Positions 37,151 through 49,188 of a DNA stretch of 64,000 bases are shown here, in pieces; the stretch's first letter is position 1; every line of letters begins with the position of its first letter. Below the pieces are notes generated by a model, which did not search any database, was not told the origin of the DNA, and was given only the letters and a program-made list of their open reading frames with translations. This DNA is from Pyxicephalus adspersus (Eukaryota; Chordata; Amphibia; Anura; Pyxicephalidae). The stretch spans positions 87,920,781 through 87,984,780 of the forward strand of contig NC_092859.1 of NCBI RefSeq assembly GCF_032062135.1. The letters are read 5' to 3'. The position numbers and the translations under genes were made by a program.

Positions 37151-39163
37151 AATCAAGCATGTTAAGAAAGTACTTCTAGATTTCTTTTCAATCATTTCAA
37201 TGTAAAACAGTATATGCCATGTAAAATATATGAAACCCACATAGTGTAAAAACATTCTTCTTGACTTCATCAGTTGTTTGGAGACAACAGCATGCACACA
37301 GTTTGTATGCCATTGCTCCTATGGAAACCCTCCTAGTTTTTAAAATGTTTGACAAATTCAAATTTCATGTATTAAACACAATAAAGGGTAATAAAAAATC
37401 AAATTGGATATTTAATCCCCCAGTTTAGGAGTCTTAAAAGCATATATCCATTCATTTTTTTTTTTAAACTAGACCCTAGAGCATTTTTTATTTTTTGCAT
37501 TCCCCATCCCCTACCAAATTGTAAATGACTTGGCATTACCTGACAATTAACTTCCAAGCACAATATTTACATTAGTTATGAGCTTGAAATTTATTCAAGG
37601 AACAGGCTGTAAGCCTGGGCAAAGTTCCTGTGAGCCTGTTACTGCATACAGCAGTTGCCCTCTGTGTACAGTTAAAAGGCTCATAGCTTAACTTCAGCCA
37701 AACAACACTTAAACCAAACAGAGGCCAATTCAATCAACATTACCTGAATATAAAGATCTCTTTAAATATTTTGCAGCTGAATTACCCTATCCTCGCATTT
37801 TTTCAAGGCATTTGATTCTGAGGAATGGCTATTTTAAATTAGTCGTTATGCAGAATTTTTGGTGGGGGTCTAATTTTACAGTAACTGCTTCTTTAAAAAA
37901 TGCTTAAACTTAAGTACCAAGGAAAGCAAAAGGTTTACCGTTCTTCTTTTTTTTTCCTTTTATGTAAATGTATACTTTACATTGTACTGTAAAATACAAT
38001 AAAAACATATTTATATCTTTTCACTATGTAATACTGTTGTTTTAATGGTGAAACATTATACTACCCATAGTATTTTTATAATTCTTTATATATATATATA
38101 TATTCTTTAAATCATTATCTCAACAAATAACCAAATAAAGAAAAATTGAAAAAACTAACACTATGTTTTTTACATTTTATGTACATGATTTCATGTGTAA
38201 AATGTACACAGGATCGTTCTGCTTCAATTTACTTTGATTCACCAAACTTCACCTATTAGAAAACTTAACTGTATCCAAAGTTTGGTGATCTTAGGGCATG
38301 AATCTTTAGATGTTCAAGAGTGTTATTTGCGAGTATTATTATATGATAATTTCAATGTTTGTTTTGTTTTAATTCTTCTTTACCACCGTGACACCTAAAT
38401 TAAACTTTGCCCGCTCTATGTGGATGCATACATTTATATATTCTACCAGGCACATTCATGCTTAACCGCCTAAATCATTGTAATCCATCTAAATCAACCT
38501 TTCCTTTTGTAAATGACTTTCCAGAATAACAATCAGGCTACATTTAGAGACAATTCCTAATCAACATGTTGCACATAGATTTCTATGTCTCAGTGACTTG
38601 ACAAATGAATACATTATTTGGTATTGATTAATTAGTTAGTCAATCTGGTCATGCTTTGTCATGTTTCTAAATTAGAATCTGAACAAGTAACATGACTGCC
38701 AGTATAAAATGTTTGATTTATGCATGCAAATATAATTCTTGTATTATTAATGGAACTCACTTCTCAAAAATATTATTTCTCATTTACCATTGAACCTGTA
38801 TGCATAAGGTACAGATAAACACAATTCAGAAATCTGTCGCCTAAAATGATAAATCATATATTGTGTCTCTGTAATGCTTAAAGTTTAGTAATAAAGGGTA
38901 ATTAAATGGTAGTGGAGAGAACTGGTTACACAATATATACCTAAAACAAGTTTGTAAAATTGTTTAGGTCACCTTTGGGTTCTCACATAATGCATGACAT
39001 GGACTTTTGTAACTCTTCATTTGTACATTTTTTAATAAATTTGGGCCACTGTCCATTGTACTTAATTATGTAACATGAGATTATGCTCCATAACAATGTT
39101 TTAATTTATTCATTTTACATTGACTCATTTGTTAGGTCTCACCTTTGCATTGTAGAGACAGAA
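37151..39163. other. Intergenic, one small hairpin
   Basis: AT-rich. An inverted pair, gattcaccaaact (38236-38248) and agtttggtgatc (38279-38290), could be a degraded foldback element. No gene seen. Confidence 0.4.
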
Positions 39164-39387
39164 TGGGCCTGATTTATTAAAGCTCTCCAAGACTGGAGAA
39201 GTCAGACTATAATGTGTGAACCTAAGTGATCCAACAAAACAGAATTGGAAATCTTAAAAATCAGTTGCTATTAGTTGGCAAATGTTTTCAACCGGGACCA
39301 GGTCGATTCCAGATTTACTTGTTCTACTAGTTATCCCATGATTGCCTATATTCTCCAGTCTTGGAGAGCTTTAATAAATCAGACCCA
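39164..39387. mobile_element. Foldback MITE, copy C
   Basis: Begins tgggcctgatttattaaagc and ends taataaatcagaccca. The ends form perfect or near-perfect inverted copies around ctccaagactggagaa. The centre is more diverged from copy A. Confidence 0.85.
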
Positions 39388-42053
39388 ATTTATACATTTA
39401 TTTTTTTAAAATAAATAGTTACGTAATTTTTTGTCTGATGCAGCCATTTTTTGAAGAATGGTTAAAGAGTTTAAGGAGTATTGTAATCTTTGAACCATGC
39501 TACATAGTAATTATCTTCAGTGTTGTAGGTCTGCAGTCCAAAATAAAATAGGCATCTGTACAAATTTTGCATCTGTCCTCTAGAGATTGTATGCACGCAC
39601 AGGTAAATCAAGGTAGGACTGGCCAAGGAAAAGTCAACTTGCAATGAAGAGGTAAAAAGCCTTTCTTCAGGACTGTACGTGTTAAGTTAATTCAGACTGT
39701 GTGATGGTTGTGCATAGCACTGCTCTTCTGACACCAAAAAAGTGCCTGTTAGTGCACTGAAGCACAAATAACTTTTTTTCTTTAGTCCCTAAAAAATATG
39801 GGGAACTGTTGAGCAATTAAACTCTGATGGACTAACCCTCCACAATTGTAACATTATATTCCAATTTTCTTTGTAGATATTTATATTCCAATAAACATAA
39901 AACCTGTTATGTTTTCCATTGACTATATAACAATCATATCATGTCTATTCCCCTTGTTCCATGATGTAGGAACATTTATTTTTTGTGATCAGTAACAGAG
40001 TTTCTACTACTACTGTGGAAATTCAAAAGGATATAATCACACATTTTATGATGCACTAAAATCTCTACTGTCAGAGACAACACAAAGAAGTACCAGAAGG
40101 GAACTTCAACAGATACCTGATGTTTTAAATAAACAAGGGGAGAATCAATTTGTTTTTCATATCTGAAATGCACTTTATATGCAGAGTGTAAATTTATTGA
40201 GATTTACAATGTGATTTAGAGTTCAGTGACTTGTTATATTAATAGTCAAGTACTGTGTACAATGAATTTAAAGTGTGTATTTTGGGAACAAACCTAGCTA
40301 TCTAAATGATTCATATAGCCTTCCCTTGTGTGTTAATATTTAATTCCTGCTGCGTGCTTTATAAACATTAAAAGCAGCATAAAACAGCATAATACATGAG
40401 CTGGTCCAGTGTAATTATTGGAGAAATAACCACCAGGCAAGCTCAGATTAAATGAAAGATTTCAAAATGCATTTACGATTAAAAATGCAATTGGGATATC
40501 ATTGTAACAACAAACAAATGGGAATGAATTTCTGTCAAACCCATTTAATTATAATGCACTAAGCAACTTGGTTGGCACCAAGAATGAATGCAACATAATT
40601 GGGTAAAAAAGACACTACTTTTTTCATCATTTTCTTCGTTCTCCTCTATAGTAATATATAACCCATCCTATTTTATTTCTAAAGCTAGTACCAAGTTTAT
40701 ATTTAATTTGGCTTCGACTGACAAGTTCAATATAGTTTAACAGAAAACTGAACAATTTGGGGCATATTTATGAAATTTCAAGTGATTCCAGGCACATTTA
40801 CTTTCCTGTATTCCTCCACATTCCCCCTTTTTCCCACTGGCAACAACTGTGGTTTTTAAAATGACATGAATGAATTGTTGATGATTGCTCAACCTGGAGA
40901 CTGTTTAAAATACAATAGTGCATTTTTTCTGGATTCTAGGCAAATGTTACAATGGCACTTTCCATATTGCTTACTGTATATGTCGCACCAATACATCATT
41001 TGGAAGTCCCATGATGTTAGCAGCCCACTAAATGTTATATCTTTTCAAAAGCATTCTTTCAGCACCATGGGCTTTGGGTTCCCAGGTAAATTTTTTTCAT
41101 TTATCTTGTAAAATACAAAGAATCAGAACATCAGCCAGACCTGTTTGCGGCATTAAAATTTTTGGTAAATGTATTATGACATCAAATGTCTTTACAAATA
41201 TGGTTTCGTGACTACTGTGTTCAATAAATATAATTTAGCAGACATGGCTAGCAAATGGAACAGAAATTAAACATTTTGTTTATCAAAAATGTAATCAATT
41301 ATCAGTATGCCTTATGAAGCTTGCTTTGTGATATCCAAATTTTGTAAACACAAAAGAAAATAAAGACAAATGATAATGCATTTAGAAGATTGTCTATTTT
41401 ACAATAAATACATTATCTAATTTAAGTTACTTACTTTGAAAAACAATTTAACCACTAGCAGCTAAGATGGTGATTTATGATGTTCTAGCAGCACTGTAGC
41501 AGTGATTTCCAATGTGCTTTTTTTTGTGTATAGCAGTCTTGCTTTAAGTTAAATGAACAGGTAAATGAAAATTGCCATACGCATGATGAAATTTTGATTC
41601 AGGAAAACAATTCCTTGAATTTTTGGTAGCCCATATAGGTCTGCATGAATTATTGGCTGTCTTAAACTTTTATCATCTTTAGAAACTTTTTTTTACTAGC
41701 CTTATTTTAGTTTAGTAGATTTCACATCGTTTTAGTCTAAAAGCAGAACAACATTCCTTTGGCACCAATTTACAAAAACTTAAAAAAATTAATTCACTCA
41801 AGTGTGTGGGGACAAAATGAAAAAGTGCTTGCTATAATGGTCACTCATGGACACTGATTATCTAATTGACTCTGATTATAAAAAAGTGCTGACACTAATA
41901 TCGTTGGAATAACTTAAATGCAGGGAAGATGTGGCAGATGTCCTTATTTGGCATCATTTACTTGACAACACTCTGTATACAGGGTTATCGTTACTGTGCT
42001 TGAAGCTAACCTAATTTGGAAAGAGGCACCAAGAGGTAGAGCTAATTGAAAAA
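39388..42053. other. Intergenic, no gene seen
   Basis: AT-rich. Frames at 39976-40173 and 40866-41111 have no recognisable domain. No repeat ends are visible. Confidence 0.4.
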
Positions 42054-42058
42054 CTAAG

Positions 42059-42714
42059 TGTAAGGAACTTACCTGCCCTGCCAGACCGTGGCATCCCTGG
42101 GGATCCCAGCTGCAGAGGGAGACGCCGATGTAGCAGGCAGCATGGCCGAGGGTGCTGCTCTGCTCACAGCATGTTTCTCTCTGCAGGCAGAGGGATCCGT
42201 TCTAGGCAAACTACTGTTCGGCCAGGCGGCATCCCTTGCATCCATGGACGTGATTACTGAAAGCCCTGTTCTCAGCACTCCTGTGGAGGTGCAAAGTAGG
42301 GCACGTCCCAGGGGTGCTGTAGGAAGAGGTGCGCGCGCTACCACGCCTGTCTCTTGTACCCCCCGAGGGCGTGGCATACGGCTGCCTCGCCACGGGGCGG
42401 GACATAGTTTGAATTCCCTGTGGCCAACCACAGTTTGTCATTTGTCATTAATCCAGTTTGTCATTACCATAGCGACCTGGTCTGAAACCTGATTCTGAAT
42501 GAACTCTACCTGCCCTGACCTCGGATTGTTTGTGACCACTCTTGCCTGCTGCCTGCCCTGACCTCGGATTGTTCCTGACCTGCCTTTGCCTTACCCTCCT
42601 GTACTACGCTTATCGGACTTATCATCTGTAAATAACCCTTGTCTTGTTTTATGACGATATTAAAACTTGATACAAGGATTCTTGGCTGTGGTTTGTGTGC
42701 CAAGGTGCATTACA
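42059..42714. mobile_element. Solo LTR, 656 bp, with 5-bp target duplication
   Basis: Starts tgtaagg and ends gcattaca, the TG...CA form with a short inverted terminus (tgtaa/ttaca). The pentamer ctaag lies directly on both sides (42054-42058 and 42715-42719). No internal retroelement coding region is present, so this is most simply a solo LTR left after recombination between two LTRs. It is much more GC- and CpG-rich than its surroundings and contains an imperfect direct repeat of tgccctgacctcggattgtt (42511 and 42555). By comparison with other frog elements it is probably Gypsy-like. Overlapping frames at 42069-42703 on both strands are artefacts of composition. Confidence 0.85.
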
Positions 42715-42719
42715 CTAAG

Positions 42720-42963
42720 AGTGTAGAGTTTGGCTCTGCATGTGACACCATTGCATGCACATGCAGGAGTTACACTATTGGTGGCCATCCAATGGCTGAA
42801 GAGGACCGCCATGGACCCAGAAATTGCTGTGGCCTCCGCGCCAAAGATAGTGACCTTCCTAGAAAACCGACTTTTTATTGCTACAGGGTCCTTGCAGACT
42901 GGTAAGTCATACCTTAATTCCTGCAAAAGCTTACCACCCACCAAGTACAGTTCTGCTTTAATG
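42720..42963. mobile_element. Probable MITE, family of 5367, abutting the LTR
   Basis: The left part, agagtttggctctgcat, and the right part, cagttctgctttaat, are inverted relatives of each other and of the 5367 termini. Two frames on opposite strands (42639-42969) look long only because the element is GC-balanced. Confidence 0.5.
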
Positions 42964-44833
42964 TTATGATAGCTTTGTCATAATATAGCAAGTCATAATA
43001 TATGATTGTGTGAATGAGAGATACAGGCAGTTAGCAGTAATAAAGAGGTGAAATCAAACTAGGATATCCAAACAGATATATTGGGTACAGCCATGATCTT
43101 GCTATTTATATACATAATAAAATAAACTGTAGCTTTGACCAGCCAGTCTTGAGATTCACAGAGTGCTGCCCAAGAAAAGAGTATGCTTTTAAGCCTAATG
43201 TTTCTACCGCAGTAATGTTTCTTACAGCAGCAATACAGCACTCCCTGACCCCAGCCTATGAGTGGACAACAAAGAAGCAACAGTACACTGATAGGGCCAT
43301 CATTATTTTTTTTTACTTCTGTATCTGGTCAGCACTTATATTTAGCAGAGTACTTACTGATCTTGTCCATCCCAATCTGAGTGTTGTTGTACAGGGGAAG
43401 ATGATTTCAAGAGGAATTTGGATAATTACATTAGTTGATCCTAACAAATATTTTAATAATGTTTTAAAATATGCTTTGTTGTGTGCTGTTTTTATTTGCC
43501 TTAGATGCAGTTTCAAGATAGTTGAAAAGTTTCCTAAAGAAAGTAAGGATCAAAAACACTTTTTAAGCACTTGGAGACTTTATTTGACATTTTATTGTAG
43601 TTAATGTTAGTACAAACTTGTTCAGAGAAAATAACAAATAAATGCTATCTTCATCATTATTAGAGCAAGGTAATATCTCAACTATAATTTGTCTGTCACA
43701 CACTACAGGGTGTCGTATCTCCTGGAATGTACCTTTATCCATTCTAAAAATAACTTTTAAGAGACATTGGGATATTTAATGGTGGACTCTAACAGATAAG
43801 CATCTTACATACTTTATATGGCTTGTTGAAGTCAAAAGAATGCCTACCAGGTCATTGACATTAGACAATGTTGCATAAAAACTTATTCTGTGTTACTAAA
43901 TGCAAATGTGTTGTGGCTAAAGCTATGTAAACTCCCTGTGATAAACCATACATTGTTATATGTTCGCCATAACACTAAAAACACAGCACACAAGAGCAGA
44001 AATGCAGGGTTTTCAATAGAATAAAAATGAACTAAAATAGGAGAGCTACATTTTTCATAGTTTCATACAGTTTTCATAGTCATAGCTACATAGTTACATT
44101 TTTTCATATTACAATTTACCTGTATTTATAAACATTAGACATGAGCCAGCATTTTTCTATAGATCCAACTAAGGTGAGCTCATTTGATCTCGTAAGCCTA
44201 TTCTATCAACTTTTTTAATAGTCAAATACCTTTCTGAGGACCGAGTGACCAGCACAATGCTTCTGATGACAGCTAAGAAGAGTTTTAATCCCCTGGTACA
44301 GCTGTGCATTATGGAAAGGCCTCACCTTTCCAGCTTCACAGACAGTCATGGGGCAGGCTCTTGGTATGGAGAGTCATCTTCAGGTGCTAATATGATCCAG
44401 AAACTCTAGGAGCTTCCTCTACAATCACTATTCTGGTATCCATAGAATCCAGTAAGTCCACTCTGCTTGAAAAGATTGATTGTTTGGATACTGAATGCAG
44501 TCTATTAGACAGAATCCAGACAAGATTAGACAGGATCTATACAACATTTGTGATTGTTTTACTGAAATAGACTCATCAGTATAGGATTTTACTACAAGTT
44601 ACTCCCACAGTTACCCATTCTAAAAATACAAAAAGTCACATGGGCCGCAACAGTGCATAAGTTTTGGCTCTGCCTAAAGGGTCTGAGGTTGCTCATCCTG
44701 AAGCTTTTGTAGCACTTTTTTAAAACCTTGTTATTGGGCAAATTATTAATTTGATTTTCCAAAGCTTGATAGAAATGAATAGTACAATGTTTTCCATGTT
44801 CCTTCTTCTTCTCCTTTCCATACTTTTCTGGTT
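42964..44833. other. Intergenic, one unexplained open frame
   Basis: A plus frame at 43149-43604 (151 codons) has several hydrophobic stretches but no motif I recognise. No splice or promoter context supports it. Elsewhere AT-rich, nothing recognised. Confidence 0.35.
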
Positions 44834-45340
44834 TTGGCCAGAGATAAACTAATTCAGTTCATGTTTATCTGCGGGATTTTTTTACATCAGCCACATTTAC
44901 TAGATTTTTTTATCCAGCTTTTGCTCATGTTAACGAAGCTCACTACCCTGGTTTCCTCCATGTTTTTTGGTCTTGTTTTTCAGGAGAGAGGTTGTTATTT
45001 GCGTCTCCCAACTTATTTCTATTCAACTTCTCCCTACCATTCTACTTGTCTTTATGGCTTGGTTGAAAGTTTTGTACCAACCATAACTACTACAATTTTT
45101 GAGTCTTTCCTTGAATTATTCATAGAAGCTTATAAGTCTGTTTTGCAAAAAATCTGCCCCATTAACCCTGACAATCTTGAAATCCCTGATTACCTCATCA
45201 CTGCATATAAAAAAGCTACTTTTGCTAGTCAGGGAGAGTTTGCAAAATGTGATAAGAGTTTAGATGAGTTGAATATACTTCATGAGTTTTGTGAATACTG
45301 TATCTCCTTGAGATCTGTAAAATTTCGTCATCAGTCTTAA
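44834..45340 (+). CDS. Unrecognised 168-codon open frame, status uncertain
   Basis: This is the second longest uninterrupted frame in the window and the longest that I cannot tie to a repeat. It reads through a hydrophobic first third and then a more polar part with SVLQKICPINPDNLEIPDYL and a closing HEFCEYC. I recognise no family. It is followed at about 45589 by aataaa and a short A-rich stretch, which would suit a retrocopy or the 3' end of a retroelement. No start context, splice sites or promoter are evident. It may be spurious, the remains of a processed pseudogene, or part of an unclassified LINE. Confidence 0.25.
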   Translation: MARDKLIQFMFICGIFLHQPHLLDFFIQLLLMLTKLTTLVSSMFFGLVFQERGCYLRLPTYFYSTSPYHSTCLYGLVESFVPTITTTIFESFLELFIEAYKSVLQKICPINPDNLEIPDYLITAYKKATFASQGEFAKCDKSLDELNILHEFCEYCISLRSVKFRHQS

Positions 45341-46589
45341 TGATTATTGGGTCTCTCTGTTTAATCATCCTTCCTTAACTTAGCTGTAATAATGCCTTTA
45401 ATAATTATATGTGATATTTTTTGATACTTTCTATCTGTTATAGATGTCCTAAATGATGCACTTGGAATATTAGGGTTTTTGAAATTATCATTATTGTACA
45501 CTATTACTGATATTATTGTTATTCTTGTTATCTATGCATTTCTTGTATCCATTTTTTCCCTTTTTTATTGCATTGTAAAAATATCTTAATAAATTGAAAC
45601 TGTCAAAAAGTACAATCTTAAGCTAATCATCAAATAAGTTAATTTTGGACAAGTGACATATGTATTGTAACCACTGCAAAATCATCAATATGGTGATGCA
45701 TCCTACAGCGTTAAATGTTCATGACTCCTTTTATTATTCTCTATGAAATAATTATAAACTACTTTAATGCAGCCAGATGGTAGATGAAAATAACATTTTA
45801 AACAAGATAATGCAAAGGTTCAAAGGTGCTTCATGGTGCAGTTTATATTTGTCATGCTAAAATTTAATTGCATGGTATGTCAATCACTATAAGAAAAAAT
45901 AATTGACCAATAATATAAATAATAAAAGAAAACTTCTGTATACGCAAATAAACTGAGGAGGTTGGACTGCTAAAGACGCCCAGATCTTCAGCTACCACAA
46001 AGAATGTTTTAATCTTCCAACAAGGCACACAACAAAAGGAATTATTAATGTCAATGTTGATATCCCAGAGCAATTGAACATTATTACATTTCCCACAACT
46101 GACATCACACACACCATATTCTGTGACATCAATAATTTAATCAGCAAGCAAATCACTAAAATGTATGATTTAGTAAAAGATCAGATGCCAGCACAAAAAT
46201 GTTAGTTAGGGTAAATCATGAAATATTTTGGAGGAACTATTTCAGCTCTCACAGAAACAATATAACTTGTGAGCAACTGAACAGTAAACTGCCAATTTGT
46301 TATAAGTACATTTGTGCTGTCTTTCTGTTTTTCTTCTAATAATGCTGTAATGAGGCTCATACTGGATCAAATGCTTAGTGATTTTTCGGAGACTGTTACA
46401 TGATAAATAATATATGACTATTACCAATAGAGCGGAGAGTGAGATTTTACTTCTGCTAACAAGCCTAGATTAATGGAGTTACTAGGATTGTAAAAGACAT
46501 GGGGCACCCAGGGCACACTGAGGAAAAAAAATATGTGGCACACAAAATGTGTCAAACAGTAAATGTGGCCAGATTATTGTTTTTATTCT
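45341..46589. other. Intergenic, no gene seen
   Basis: AT-rich. A poly(A)-signal-like aataaa lies at about 45589. Minus frames at 45864-46112 and 46242-46427 are unrecognised and probably chance. Confidence 0.4.
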
Positions 46590-46730
46590 TAATAAATTGT
46601 ATTGATATAGCACCAACAAATTACACAGTGATGTACATTAAATAGGGGTTGCAAGAAACAGACAGAGATGCACATGACACAGGAGGAGGAAAGCACCCTG
46701 CCCGGAAGAGTTTATAATCTAAGAGATTAT
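46590..46730 (-). mobile_element. L2-type LINE 3' tail, decayed
   Basis: Aligns by eye with 35975-36110: tatagcaccaacaaattaca, then gtacattaaatagg and gcaccctgcccggaagag. The orientation is the same as the other L2 tails in this window. Confidence 0.7.
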
Positions 46731-46789
46731 AAATTAAAGTGTAAATTAGAGTGGCCTAAAAGAAATAGATTGGAGACTGCTTGTTGGGT

Positions 46790-47090
46790 TCACTGCACTT
46801 GCATGCATACATCCTCTTACATTAATAGTCACACTGGTCAATGCTCAGCATGCACCCTTCCATTGGTGATGAGTGTTCACCATGCACTTGTACATTGGTC
46901 ACCAGCGCTTAGTGTTTTTATCTAATATTGGTGGTCATTGCTAAAATTTACATTCTATAGTCTTTGTGCTCAATGTGTTTTTTTACATTGGCAGTCAGAG
47001 CTCTGTGTGTCTCTAACACTAGTGGTCAAGTAAAATGTTCCACTTTACACTGATGATCAGTGTGCCCCTACATTGACTGTAAATGTTTCC
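46790..47090. repeat. Degenerate minisatellite, unit about 35-45 bp
   Basis: Variants of the phrase 'cattggtggtcagtgctcag' recur with spacers: cattaatagtcacactggtc, ccattggtgatgagtgtt, cattggtcaccagcgctt, atattggtggtcattgct, cattggcagtcagagctc, cactagtggtcaag, cactgatgatcagtg. Several are separated by gtgc-containing words. This looks like an old, diverged tandem array. Confidence 0.6.
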
Positions 47091-47359
47091 ATTCATTGGT
47101 TTTCAGGGAATTGCCCACAACTGACAAGTATGTGAATGGTGACGCCAGTGCAGGCTGCACCCTGTGTGTAAGTAATGTAATTAAAAAAATGGAGAGTGGT
47201 TTGCAGCCTCATGACCCATGGAACCAAACCAAACATGTGAGCATGTATCCAAGTAGCCTGGCACTAGCAACGCTATTGTCCTAGAAAACAATTAAAAACA
47301 ATGAAATTGAATTCTTCTGTGCTGTTACTTAAAGGTATTGGCCATGGTATATGTAGATC

Positions 47360-47614
47360 AACATTTCTGGACCTTTTAAACACCTTTTTAACATGGGGAA
47401 CCCCTTTAAATAACTTTCAGTTGTTCAGGTAACCCCTGCTATAATTACTATATCCACAGCTCACAGTACCTTAGTGTGGTGGTCAGTAGAAATAATGACC
47501 CATACATTGCTGGCAAGTGGAGAGAATGTCACCCCTACAGATGGTCAAAAATAGGCATAGACTGCTTATTTCTCAAGGAACCCCTATCAACCTCTGGAGC
47601 TGAGAAACTCCACT
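47360..47614. mobile_element. Decayed hAT-like MITE
   Basis: A known anuran dispersed sequence type: acctttttaacatggggaac near the left end, cagctcacagtaccttagtg in the middle, and ctcaaggaacccctatcaac with gagctgagaaactc at the right end. The left catttctggacc is a weak inverted partner of the right end. No target duplication could be confirmed. Confidence 0.5.
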
Positions 47615-47836
47615 TTTAATTTATCTTATTTCACAAAATATTCCAGAGGTCTTTGGGAACATTCCCAGGTTCAGTTATTATTAATAGCCCGGCTTACAGA
47701 CATTTTGCACTGTAGACCTTTGAGTTTCTATAGTCATGGAGTCATTTCTCCAAACCTCACATGGGCATGGTATGAATTGCTTATTATGCTAGTGAGGTGA
47801 ATTTACTGATACGCCACTCAGTGTAGCCAAGTGACT

Positions 47837-47868
47837 ATGTCTCTAAAAATAGATGTCTCTAAAAATAG
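47837..47868. repeat. 16-bp perfect tandem duplication
   Basis: The word atgtctctaaaaatag occurs twice in direct succession. Confidence 0.9.
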
Positions 47869-49078
47869 AGGATACATGGAAGTAAGGCTGTGGGTTCAGG
47901 AGCTTTAGTCCTTTTTATTATTTTTTTATCTTTTTACAAACCCTAAGAATATAAAGCTATTGTAGTGTATTTGAGGCTGTGGCAATACTATCCCTGTGTT
48001 AGACTTGAACTCATCCATTTTCCTTTATGTATAAAGACCTGAATATAATATTTGATAAATGTTCCTTTTCTTAGCTTGTAAAAGGCCTTCATGCATAGAC
48101 CTGTTCTTTTAACTATTATCATGCTTAAAGAATCTTTCAGGTTTTACATTTCTCTCTTTTATAACCAGTACTGAACTGTCATCAGAACAGGATTAGAGAA
48201 GAGATGTTCCTACAGGGACACTTGTTCCAAAGACAACTTTCTTACTGTCCCTCACTTTGAAGGGATTTCTTCTCACTCTCAGGAACGTAAATTTCCACAT
48301 TGCCACACTTATGCCGAAATTCCTGACAATGATTTCAAACAATCCCTTTAAATCCCTATATGAAAATGAAAAAATGAAAGAAAAAAAAGTTTTGACTAAG
48401 AATGCTTTTATATTAACAATAAGGGAAACATATGAGTTATGTCTGAAACTTTTGCCTGGTAAACACATTGCATGGTTTTAGAAATTTTAGAAGGTATACA
48501 TGAAGAATAACTTACTTTAAGATAGAAGGGATTGGTTAAAATTTAAAAATATGAAATGAAGAAAAAAAAACACTGTATCGATAATCTTGAAAAGATCTGT
48601 CTTGAAAAGATCAAGGACAGCAGTCTACTGTAAACAATGTTGTAAAAACTCTATTTTAACAATAATTAATTTTATTGTTTAACATAATGTGCTCTATTAA
48701 GTATTGCTTAAACAAAAAACTTCTATAATCCTCTATTTAAAGTGGCTCTGTCATATAAATATAGTTTATAAAGGGAATATGTTCTCTTAAAGAAAAATAC
48801 TAATTTTCCCTCAAAAAGGAAATCAACACTTCTACTAAATCCCCTTTGTCTTCTAATGGCCCCTTCCTTTTACCACCATGTCACTAGTGACTTTTTGACT
48901 GACAATACGATCAGCAAGAAAAGGGGGCCCAAGGGATAGTGTTGATTTCTCTGTGGACCTCATGAAATGATTACTCAGCAAAGAATGGTGTTTAGTAGTG
49001 TCGTCAGTTGCGAATGTAAACATTCCCTTAGTTATGGAAACACGTTTCTTTATAAAATATAACACAGCTCAAAAAAAA
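47869..49078. other. Intergenic, upstream of the copy 1 coding relic
   Basis: AT-rich. Opposed frames at 48193-48481 mirror each other and look like chance. Sequence between 48850 and 49070 may include the degraded start of copy 1, but I cannot read it. Confidence 0.35.
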
Positions 49079-49188
49079 AAAGACCCTAATGTATTTTGCT
49101 ACATTTTTGGTGAATATTCTCTGCAAACACAGAGAAGAAACATTACAGAATTTGTGAAACAAGCATATCTTGCATATTTTGGTATTAA

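Noticed and set aside
42069..42703. Overlapping 65-134-codon frames on both strands in a GC-rich block
   Set aside because: They lie inside the solo LTR, overlap each other on both strands and show no domain; fewer stops are expected at this composition.
43149..43604. 151-codon plus frame with hydrophobic stretches
   Set aside because: No recognisable family, no splice or promoter context; hydrophobicity is expected from T-rich codons. Mentioned in the intergenic entry only.
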